Assembly: GCA_026075535.2 (NCBI GenBank)
Contig: AP026550.1
Span: 1,302,001-1,366,000 of the forward strand
Length of the DNA stretch: 64,000 bases
Reading direction: 5' to 3'
Origin: Tricholoma matsutake
Lineage: Eukaryota; Basidiomycota; Agaricomycetes; Agaricales; Tricholomataceae
The translations under genes were made by a program, and so were the position numbers. Shown piece after piece: positions 44,830 to 54,464 of this stretch. The notes beneath the pieces are model-generated. The model was given only the letters and a program-made list of their open reading frames with translations, did no database searches and was not told where the DNA came from. Every line of letters starts with the position of its first letter. Position 1 is the first letter of the stretch.

Positions 44830-45840
44830 CTCATCTTCTATTGCAGCGAGAGCCCTCGTCCTGTCTTCTTCATCGAGGTCCTTTATGATTGCTCGGATCT
44901 TCGAGTAGGCTTCTTCGCCTTTCTTCTTTGGGAATGACTAGTTCTCGGTTCTTGTTTCCCCTTTCTTGTGTTTGGTTGCTCTGTGCCCAGGTTGGTGGCA
45001 CACAAAGCATAGCCCCTTCTTCATGTGTTCGACCCTCTCCTGGTTAGAGAGTCGGTTGATTTCTAGTGGGGTTTCCTTTGGTTTAGAGTTCGTGGGCTTC
45101 TTTGCCCAGCTCTCCTGTAATTTCCCAGTTATTGCTTTTGCTCTCCTCCATTGTCCATCGTATTTGGAGGCAGCGTTGATCATCCCCTCAAGGGTTGTGG
45201 GGATCGTTTCCATGTTGAATACTCTTTCAAGGAGCTTGGGGTTTAACCCATCCATGAAGAGTTCAATCAGGGCAGTATTGTCATTGATCCCCGCCTTCTC
45301 TCGCAGGATTCGGAATTGCACAATGTAATCCTCCAGGTCCTGTCCCTGCTTTAGTGTTTTCATTTCAGTTCTGGCTCTGCTGGCTTCATCGATCGGGGTG
45401 AACGCTACTTTGAGCACCATTTTGAAGGTTGACCATGTCCCTAGGTCTTCCTTTTCTGCCCTTGTCTGTGCCCAGGGCGCGGTGGTTCCTCCGTTCATGA
45501 ACGACAACATGAAGATGATTTTCTTTTCATCTGTGTCATAGATTCTGTGATTTACTCTCAGATAGAGTTTCACTTCTTGCAAGAACTTTGCAGTTCTTGC
45601 TCAGTCCCCTGTGAAGTCAGAGGGGGTTCGGATTCTAATCTCCTTGGTAGATGCGGTGGGTTCGGTAGACATGTTATCGGGGATGTCATCATTGGATAAG
45701 GAGAATGGGTCTTGTTCTGGGGTTTCTTCTTTATCGAAGGATCTAAAATCCTCTTTGTTGAGGTATCAGGGTTCTTCGTCACTGGTTCTCTTTGAGAACC
45801 ACTTCTGTGCTGGTTCTGAGTATCATACTAGTCGACCCTG
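44821..45840 (-). pseudogene. Gypsy-2 gag
   Basis: The N-terminal part (45,840-45,600) includes DEEP, PFSLSNDDIPDNMST and IRTPSDFTGD. An in-frame TGA sits at about 45,602 where Gypsy-1 has Arg. The capsid block FLQEVKLYLRVNH...IIFMLSFMNGG (45,585-45,490) and LEDYIVQFRIL (45,325) follow. The knuckle CFVCHQPGHRATKH (45,010) is C-x2-C-x4-H-x4-H, as in Gypsy-1. A TAG at 44,938 precedes the last 38 codons (IRAIIKDLDEEDRTRALAAIEDEGF), which end at TAA 44,821. Confidence 0.8.
44824..44830 (-). promoter_or_regulatory. Candidate -1 ribosomal frameshift site GGGTTTT
   Basis: On the minus strand gag reads GAG GGT TTT TAA. The heptamer G GGT TTT abuts the stop, and protease is open in the -1 frame. It is identical in sequence and position to the Gypsy-1 site. 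Confidence 0.65.
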
Positions 45841-45960
45841 GTATCTATACCATGGGGTTCTTCCTGATGATGATGCTCCGGTTGGAGGTCTGTCTGGGCT
45901 TTGTCTGAAAGACGTTGTGTCTGCACCTAGGTAGGTGGACTTCGTAGATCAGCTTGACCT

Positions 45961-46752
45961 TATAGGTCTTTAACTCAGCCTCAGCTTCGTGTGTTACAGT
46001 TGGAGGCTTTCCAACTGTCTCATATCGCACTAGGAGACTTTCCTAGTGTACTGGGCTTCCTGCCTTCACTTGGGTACTTCCTCAAGTAGTCACGGCTATC
46101 CATACTCAGAGGCTTTCTGAGTAGACCATTGGTTCATGTATCACAGTTGGAGGCTTTCCAACTGTTGAGTTCGGGTTATCACAGCTAGGGGCTTCCTAAG
46201 CTGTCGAGTTCGAGTGTATCACAACTAAGGGACTTCCTTAGTTGTTGAGTGTTCTGGTTGAGTCTAAGACCGTTGGTTGAATTAGGTCAAGCTGGAGAAT
46301 ACACAGAGTGTAGCTACAGCTTATATACTGTTCCAGGACTATCTATCATCCAATTGGAAAGTGAGATGCTTATCAGGTAAATATAGACAAGAACAATAGA
46401 GACAATAGGCCTCATGCCTTGCATGAGGCATCCGATGTCAAGGAGTGCTGCGGCGCAGCATATCAGAGAACAATAAGAGAATAGCATCATGCCTGGCATG
46501 AGGCGTCCGATGTCATGGATCCAATGTCAAGGATCCAGTGTCAAGGACATGCTGCAGCACAGCATGTCGATCGTGAGGGTCCAATGTCACAGACCTCGTA
46601 TAGAGGGGGTGTTGTACCACGGCGCGTGTGAGAGTGGGTTTGGGTGCATGGAGTCACCATGCATCAAGGTGTCTTCCGTCAGAAGAGAGTCGAGTCAAAT
46701 AAGAAAAAATGAACTACCCATACTTGTGGGTTCCTGTAGACAAATCATAACA
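45961..46752 (-). repeat. Gypsy-2 5' LTR, about 792 bp
   Basis: On the minus strand it starts TGTTATGATTTGTCTACAGG. Compared with the other LTR it lacks about nine terminal bases (GTCTTAACA) at the internal boundary. It contains at least five hairpins of the form stem-GGAAGYCC/GAAAGYCT-stem at 45,985-46,245. Confidence 0.85.
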
Positions 46753-46914
46753 TGCTATGTGGTGCATTATGGGAAAATGAGTGATTACTTAAGGTGGGGG
46801 TGTCTGGAATGGTGTGTAGGGAGTTATTTGAGCTCTGGGAGGCATTGTCTACTCCATACCTGCCTATTTTGGCAGTGCATTTGCAATTCTGAGCCTTAGG
46901 AGAGAGTTTTCTAC

Positions 46915-47215
46915 TATAAGGACAACCTTAGAAGCCACTTAATTAATGGGCTAGCAAAGGGAAATCTGAAGTCAAAATTATGGTACATATTGCAGGGAGT
47001 GGAGGCACACCTAGCAAAGGGAAATCCAAAGAGAAAACTCTAAGGACCCCTTTGCCAATGCCCAGTATATATGAAGATTTCAAAAATCAAATAGTAGCCT
47101 AAAAATAGAAAAGGCAGAGATAGGCAGATCAAGGGCACTGAATGATGTCACACCAAGGGGTGGATGTGAGAAAGGGACTCCACCTCTAAATATAAGACTG
47201 GACACCCCTTGGTCT
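46915..47215 (+). repeat. Dispersed repeat family 2, copy 2
   Basis: It aligns from ACCTTAGAAGCCACTTAATT (46,925) through GGAGTGGAGGCACACCTAGC (46,998) to CTCTAAATATAAGACTGG (47,184) with copies near 11.44 and 55.56 kb. It is in the same orientation as the others and is not LTR-like at its edges. Confidence 0.65.
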
Positions 47216-47690
47216 TGTACTGCCACCACCTTGAAAACCTCCCACAGCTTGTGAGGCTGAGAGAAGTGAAGGAGGACAAGTGCAAGGATAGTATAGCATC
47301 ATAATACACTACATACCAGCCTAGAACTAGCCTCACACCATGTCCCAACCCCCTACACACACACACCTGCAAGCAAGCGGAGCCACAACGATGAGGAAAT
47401 CACAGAAAGAGCAGACGGCATCAACACCAATGTACAAATAAAGGAACAAGCACTAACTTTCCTCACAATGGAAGAATATCTCATACTGGGTAAACCAGTT
47501 GATCTGCAGACACTATCTCATATCCTATTACAGTTTGGTAATGCTACAACAAAAATGCCAAAGATTCTAACAGATAGGATATGAGCAGTGGCCTTTCTTA
47601 TTGCCAATACCAGTGCTCAACAAATGGCCACTGAAATCACCACAATGGTTGAAACACAACTAAAAGAACACATTGTCCCAATGTAGAGAC
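47216..47690 (+). other. LINE-2 5' region
   Basis: The sequence leads into LINE-2 ORF1. A frame from ATGTCCCAACCCCCTACACA (47,339) may be the true start of ORF1, broken by stops near 47,440 and 47,580. No other feature. Confidence 0.4.
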
Positions 47691-47691
47691 C

Positions 47692-48918
47692 ATGCGAGAC
47701 ACTGTGGAACATGTACAAGACCCCGCAAAGGAAATCACAGGAAGGATGGATGAATTCAATAATGAATTTCAAGAAACTGCTGACCATCTAGCACAAGCAA
47801 CTCAGGAACTTGCAGAGAAAACTACTGAGGTCACGCCAGCCTATACCTACAGACCAGAAGTGTATGCAGCCATTGCACAGCAACACGTGCCCCCAGCCCA
47901 TGAATCCATAATTGCAAGAGGAGACATATCTGATAAGCAGATCATGATACAGAAAGACCCTAATGCTACTGACAATGCCCTTGATAGCCTATTAGAAAAA
48001 GACCTTGGAGGGAAGGCAAACACAACCCTCAACCTGATGGGCATGGAAGCCGCTGATGAACCACCAGACATGGCTTTTGTAGGAGCAAAGAAACTATGAA
48101 ATGGGAGCATACTATACCAGCTAAACTCGAGAGATGCAGTAAACTGGATCAAACAAACTGACGTACAAAAAGCCTTTATGATGAACTATGGGGGTACCTC
48201 AAACATGTGCAATAAGCTGCATCATGTTATAGCTGAGTTCATTCCCACCACTTTTGATGCAGGATTGAGCTATGCACATGCCAAAGCAGAAGAGGATAGT
48301 TCGCTAAGCCCAGAGAGCATTGCTTACTCAAAATACATCAAGCCACCACACCTCCATAATGGCAACCAGAAAGTTGCTCATGCAATACTTGGCTTCAAGG
48401 AACAAGCTGACACCAACCTAGCAATCCAGTATGGAATGTTCATTGAAGGAAAACATGTAAACATCTGAAAGATGCTAACCAAACCAAGAAGATGCCTGAA
48501 ATGCCAGAAATTCGGACACTTTGTACCTGGTTGCAAAGCAGAAACAGACACCTGCACTCAATGTGGTGGACAACACCAAACAACAGCATGCAATATCACA
48601 GACACTGCAGCCCTATGCTGTGCTAACTGCACAGGGTCGGAAGCCAAAGGACATGGAGTGGTGGACAGGAATTGCCTAATGTTCAAAGCAGAAAAGGAAA
48701 AGTTACAAATATGCACCCCAGAAAACAAATATAAATTCTTCCCAACCCACAGCACAAACACCTGGATGCTACTAAATGAATTAGACCATACAGATAACCA
48801 TCAGCAACAATGGCAGCAAAGCAACACCTGGACCCAGCAAAACAATGCAGGACACAAACTTCATGGAAGAATGGCAGATGGTGCGCCACCAGCAAGGCAG
48901 ACACCCAACCTCATATGA
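47692..48918 (+). pseudogene. LINE-2 ORF1 with three zinc knuckles (Tad-like)
   Basis: The frame runs with stops at 48,097 and 48,466. The N-terminal part is a heptad-like coiled coil (FQETADHLAQATQELAEKTTE). The C-terminal part has three knuckles in series: CLKCQKFGHFVPGC (48,496), CTQCGGQHQTTAC (48,555) and CANCTGSEAKGHG.....C (48,622). Coiled coil plus multiple CCHC knuckles is the typical ORF1 of Tad-clade fungal LINEs, an RNA chaperone that packages the transcript. The Gln/Asn-rich tail continues to 48,916. Confidence 0.75.
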
Positions 48919-49169
48919 CTGCCCACAAGGTATGCAGAACAACCACTGAACAGACACTTATGAAAGAGCCCCCAACAATGGCTGGCTGGTGAGGCCAACA
49001 CAAATGACTCTAGACAACTACATGAAGACCACACAACCAAATGATCAGCACCCAAACCAGGGTACAACCAGCCAGCACAATGTACCATGGGGCAAATGAG
49101 ACCCAAATCAACAAGGACCAGGCCCAGAACTGGAAAACCGACCAAATAGAAGAGAACCTATGCCCCTAG

Positions 49170-50763
49170 AATATGTCTGAACACCAAGAACAAAATGAAA
49201 CACAAAGACCACTACAGATATGGCAACAAAACATCAACAAATCACTTGTAAGCCAGCTTAACCTCCTAGAGAGCCTAAAACAGAACAACTACAATGTATG
49301 CTTGATACAAGAGCCATACATTGATTTCAATGGTAAAACACAAGCTAACTGAAACTGGACAACAATATACCCCAACACTCACCAGGAACATCTGGACAGC
49401 ACAAGATCTGTCATTCTCGTAAACACTAATCTACTAACAGATGCATGGAAGCAAATACAGCTCCAATACCTGGACATAATTGCGATTGAGATCAAAGGTG
49501 ACTTTGGTATGTTATGCATTATCAATGTATACAATGACTGCAAAAATAATGGCACACTGACACATGTATCCACATACATGTGAGATTGAGAAAGACAACA
49601 GCACATGATTGGCCCGATACACACACTATGGATGGGAGACTTCAACTGACACCACCCCATATGGGATGAGGCCTGAAATACACACCTATTCACACGTGAA
49701 AATCTAGAACTAACACAACTGCTACTGAACATGCTAGGCCAACACAACATGAAGATGGCCCTACCTGCACCTATACCAATGCTATGCTCACACAGCACAG
49801 GCAATCACACCAGAGTAGACAACATTTTCTGCACAGAAGGCCTTTTGGATGCAATAGTCAAGTGTGACACAGATGATGCATCATGACCAGTAAAAATGGA
49901 CCACTATCCCATTATCATGCAACTCAACATCCATGCACCAAAAGTGATATGGAAGCCAAGGTGCAACTTCAGAATGGCTGACTGGACAGAACTGGTAAAA
50001 CCCCTAGAAAGCAATCTCACTAATGCTCTCCAACCCACAGAAATTGTGATCATACGAGAATTTGACACCAAGCTCAGGGCACTAAATGAAGCAATACAAG
50101 ATGCAATTGAAATTTGAGAAACACATCAAGCTAACAACACCAAGCCCACACTCAAAAAGAAGGTGGTCTACTGAGTTAGCAAAAGGAAAAAAGAAGATGC
50201 AACAACTCGGAGGAAGGGCAAAATACCATTGCACAAATGCTCACCACCCAGTACATGAAGAATATTGACAACAATGGAACCAATACTCAGAGATGATATG
50301 AAAAGCAAAGGTGGAACATTGGATAGAATGGCTAGAAGGGCTGGATGGGTCCAGCATCTGGCAGGCAAGTAGACTGGTAACATCACTGGCAACTGATGCA
50401 GGCAAAGCCAGGTTTCCACCACCAAATCCAACAATGATGCCCTTACCCCAAGACTATCGATACCCACCACCACGATGGACCTTCAAGAACATCACCAATG
50501 AACAAATACACTGCATGATCAAAAAGATGAAGTCACACAAAGCCATTAGAAGCGACACCATACCAAATTCAGTCCTCGTACATGCCAGAGAAGAACTTGT
50601 CCCACACCTAGGTCCACTATTTCGAGCCACTAACATGCTAAAGTACTACCCACAGGAATGGGCACTCACTGAAACACTAATCCTAGAGAAACTGGGAAAA
50701 CCTGACTACATGTCCCCGATGGCATGGCGACCCATAGTACTATCAGGCCTGGCTGCTCAATAG
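49170..50763 (+). pseudogene. LINE-2 ORF2, endonuclease and start of RT (truncated)
   Basis: Endonuclease: CLIQEPYIDFNGK (49,302), LDIIAIEIKGDFG (49,471) and the catalytic GDFN-x-HHPIWDE (49,638), in which x is TGA where this motif usually has Arg. Further TGA codons lie near 49,350, 49,582, 49,674 and 49,885. The terminal block is MDHYPI (49,897). RT begins with KMKSHKAIRSDTIPNSVL (50,524) and KLGKPDYMSPMAWRPIVLS (50,690). It ends at 50,763, before the catalytic Asp box, so the element is 3'-deleted. Confidence 0.8.
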
Positions 50764-51699
50764 CTGCCAAACAGATGACATGGTCACCATGTGTGAGAAA
50801 TATGATACATTATGAAGGATATGGGAAGGAATGCAATGGGTGGCATCCCAGTTCAGAGATGGCCGAGACAGATGCCCTTGACAGATGGGAAGATGAAAAT
50901 GGGACAGAAGTTTGAGGCCCACTCAATTTTCTCAAGTGGAGAGGAGTGAATACTAAGTCTGGCTCTAACAGACTCACAACATGTCAGATATATCACCCGC
51001 CAATGGATGCCTGCACTCACCTGCAGTGTGGTCACACAGTCATGTGACCTCACACTACCAACACACCTATATTGGACATTGGACTCTGATGCAGTACCTT
51101 CTTTTTGGGCTATGCTTGATGTGGCCTACCTAAATCACACAGCTACACTTGATGCAGACATGTATTTCCATGGTCTTGGATCATTGTATATATACTATAT
51201 TTTTCCCCTTTGTTGCCTTACTCTTACTCCCATGCAATGAAGGTATAAGTTATATATATTATTCCTGTATGTGTTGTACTGACTCTTACTCCCATGCAAT
51301 GAAGATAACTTGATCCTGTCACCACTGACAACCCTAAGTTAATGTAGGCCACCAAACTTGGCAGCCTTCCTGCATGCCTCAAACATCAAGTTGAGCATGA
51401 CCAAAAAAGGAGTGGCTTCACAGAGTGCATTTACATGATGTTATGACCTGCTTCACCTGGATTTCTGATCATTTCCACTGACTTTTCTGGCCGCCTCATA
51501 GTATTGGTTACTTTGTAGTTAGGACACAGCATGTTCACTTAGTTATCACCTAGTTACTTTGTTTCTATTACAATGAGGCAGTTCTAGTTTCACTGCCTTG
51601 GGAAGCCAGTTACTTACTATTACTGCCTCAGAAAATCCAGTGGTTGCTTCCAGACATTAATATTTAGCTTAGCCATTTCTGTCTTGTATTCCTCAGTTG
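50764..51699. other. Unassigned sequence with a local duplication
   Basis: Residual coding-like frames near 50,910-51,050 (NRLTTCQIYHPPMDACTHL) are unassigned. The block CTCTTACTCCCATGCAATGA occurs at 51,221 and again near 51,284. No gene. Confidence 0.4.
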
Positions 51700-53495
51700 G
51701 GGTGTAGCACAGATATGGGTAAACCTGTGGTAAATAGCCCACAGGTTTGATGGGTATGGGTACAGTTGCTAAAATGCCAGACCTGTGACATACTGTACCC
51801 ATTTTGGTGGTGTCATGGGTATTGACAGATTTCTTGAATTGCTGGATCCAGTTCTTGCCAGACACCAATCAATAAATAGTTTTTGGACTTTTTCTTCCTC
51901 AACCCATGGGCAACTCTGCATTGCCCATTGTAATAGTAAGTTTTTTGTTTCTTTCAACTAACTAAATGTTCTCTTTTCTATTACAGTGTCAGCTCTACAA
52001 TGGCAAGTTGTTTGTTTGTTTCACTTAACTAACTGTCCTTTTTTCTAGAGGTTCTACCAATATTGTATAACAACAAGATGGCACCAAGATGGCACTCCCA
52101 TGCCACCTGTGAGCCTCTGCTTGCAGGGTGGATAACAGACTAGGATGACAACCCAATGGGATGGGACCAGGAGAATCCACTGCTGCAAGCCCCTGCTCAC
52201 AGGGTGGATGAATTATAATGGAGCAATGATGGTGAATGACCCAGCACCCACCCCAGCCCTGCAAGCCACTGCTTGTGGGGTGGATCACAGGTGCTGGCAG
52301 CCAACAACAAGGGACAATGGGAAGGGGAACAACAAACAATGAATAGGAGATGGGGACACAAGGGACAAAAGGAGGAGAACAATGATAACGATGACAAACT
52401 ACAAGAGGGAGAGGATGACAACAAATGATGAATCACCACCACTGCAGCACCCCCAACCCCCACCACAAGTGACTGTTTGTGGGGTGGAAATGGGGAGCAA
52501 CAAGAGTAGGGATGATGGGGAGATGATGAAAATGATGAGGGCATGGCAACAGGGACAAGGACAAGGATGGTGCAAAAATGGCACTCGAGGACCATGCACA
52601 GGAGACAGAGCCAGCGGTGTATAGGGAGCAGTGGCAACAACAGCAGCAATGAGGAGCCCACAAATGACAATGAGGGGAGGATGACCACAGGGAGTGGGAG
52701 CATGACAATGACAACATTGAGATAGTGGGACAGGGATATGGGGATGTGGAGGACCAGATGACAGGGATGAGAATGATGAGGCTCCCACACAACAGCTCCC
52801 CCAACTGCCGCTGCAAGCAACTGCTTGTGGGGTGGAAATGGGGAGCAATGGGAGGAGGAGGGGTTGCTGGAGGCCCAAAAATGTGAATGGAACAAGAGGG
52901 TACCACAATGCAGGGTAGGAATTCTGCCACAATGGGGGAGAGTAGCACCGCCCATAAGGGGCAGAGGCACCACTATGATGGCAGGGGGCAACAAGTGGGA
53001 AGGGCACCACTGCAAAGAAGGGGGAGGGTCACCATTGCGATGACCTCTTGCCCTTGCTGTCTCACTCACAGTGAGATGGTGGGTTTTCTCTTTTTGTAGT
53101 ATTGTATAGTAAATAAATCCCTCCAGACCATGGTGTCTTTTTTGCATGTGGATGCCATAGAATTATTGAATAAAATCCCATTGTTCATATCTTTTTTTCC
53201 ATGAGATTGATTGTGTGGATGTAAATCAATAAGCAATAGAAGATTTGTGTTATTCAATTTTTTTTTCAAATCTGTAGATTAGGTCATGTGTACAGGGTGT
53301 AGTTAAGTTAGTTAAAGGCTTAAACAATACAAATACAGGATGTTTAACAGCATAGAACATCAAATATGAGGCAAAAATCCACAGTGTATATATATGGTGT
53401 CACACCTGTGGTGTTTCATGACAGACCATGGTAAAACCTGTCACCATGGTTGCGGTGTGTGAGATTTTACCCATGGTGTGACCCATGCTACACCC
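51700..53495 (+). mobile_element. Dispersed structured element, copy D
   Basis: The ends are inverted: GGGTGTAGCA (51,700) and TGCTACACCC (53,486). Each is followed inward by ACCTGTGGTAAA / CATGGGTAAA oligomers. Inside, a GGGCAA/TTGCCC hairpin (51,908-51,928) precedes two intron-like modules. Folding units lie at about 52,100, 52,165, 52,246, 52,446 and 52,798 (GCAAGCAACTGCTTGTGGGGTGG-type). No convincing protein is encoded. The long minus-strand ORFs at 52.2-53.1 kb are low-complexity shadows of the C/G-rich repeats. A target duplication was not identified. Confidence 0.65.
51908..52048 (+). other. Hairpin plus two intron-like modules (copy D)
   Basis: TGGGCAA/TTGCCCA forms a stem. Module 1: GTAAGTTTTTTG donor at 51,936, AACTAACTAA branch site, TTACAG at 51,986. 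Module 2: GCAAGTTGTTTG donor near 52,003, TTAACTAACTG branch site, TTTTCTAG near 52,048. The two modules resemble each other, suggesting a tandem duplication. Confidence 0.5.
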
Positions 53496-53985
53496 AATCC
53501 TCTGTTTGTAAATTAACAAAGCTCAATCCTCTCAACAAAGTCTCACTCTCTCAATAAGCTATTCAACCAAAGTTCTCTACACCCTTGACTCTACCACTTA
53601 CCTCTCTCTACTTCCTCCTGGATAATTGTCCAGCCCTCCATCTTGAAATTAGGACACTTGACAAGGAGAAGGGCACAACTTTTTATATGTTGAAGCCAAG
53701 TCCTTTCAGTTCCCCCTTTCACTTGGTGTTTTACACTAAGTGGATTCTGTCCTGGATTCTGCCTGGATTCCCCAACATCCTTCCTATGACCCCTGACTTC
53801 TCCTGACTGGATCTGACTGGAACCTGACATCTCTTGCTCTTTGAGTTAGAACTTAACAGTATTTATGAACTCATGCTTCTCTCATCATCTTTTGCCATCT
53901 TCTGTACCATCCTATGACCTGCACAGAAACACAGACTCAATGGATAACCAGAAATTCTTGCCATGCAGGCACAGTACAGGGAATA
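53496..53985. other. No gene recognised
   Basis: Tandem-like CTCTCAACAAAGTCTCACTC words occur near 53,530. Otherwise there are only short ORFs without motif. Confidence 0.35.
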
Positions 53986-53989
53986 CTAG

Positions 53990-54460
53990 CAATTCAATGA
54001 TCTATACTCCCACCTCCTAGACCCACTATCTACTTTCAGTGCATTTGCCAGACCCTCTAACTTCACCTCCTCAGGACAGAATTGGCATGCTATGAGGTGG
54101 TTGTTGAGTGTCAAAATCTTCCCCATTGTAACTCCAGCCACTTCTTGTGCTGTAAGTAACTCAATTTGATCAGACAAGTTTGGTATTATAACACATTTGA
54201 CACACCCTCTGGAAGAAGTACATCCTTTGTTCATGCCACCTCAATTGTCCCAGCATCAAAAGCCACCTTTACATCACATTTCAGCAACTCGAGATGGTAC
54301 TTAGTGTCATATTTACAGTAAGCCTTCAAGTGGAAGGAATTTGCATGTTTGCCCTTATAGAAGTGATCCCAATGCCAGGATGGGAGACACATGGTCAAAG
54401 CAGAGAAAATGAGAAATAAGATATATAGTACTATATAATAAGATGCCTCAAACATTTTGG
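53990..54460 (-). pseudogene. Coding relic, unknown family
   Basis: The minus strand encodes a consistent protein-like stretch across a one-base shift: HLKAYCKYDTKYHLELLKCDVK, AFDAGTIEV, GCTSSRGCVKCVIIP, LLTAQEVAG and ACQFCPEEVKLEGLANALK. Paired cysteines (GC..GCVKC, CQFC) hint at metal binding. I do not recognise the family. It is probably part of a transposon-borne protein. Confidence 0.4.
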
Positions 54461-54464
54461 GTAC

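Noticed and set aside
11430..47215. The family-2 core copies at 11.4 and 46.9 kb as the two LTRs of Gypsy-0
   Set aside because: They flank Gypsy-0 in the same orientation, but similarity stops at different points, TG/CA ends are missing, a third copy at 55.6 kb has no Gypsy next to it, and the core looks partly coding.
52197..53147. A 316-codon minus-strand ORF as a gene
   Set aside because: It is a Pro/Ser/Cys/His-rich low-complexity translation of the C/G-rich repeats in element D, and frames in copies A-C do not match.
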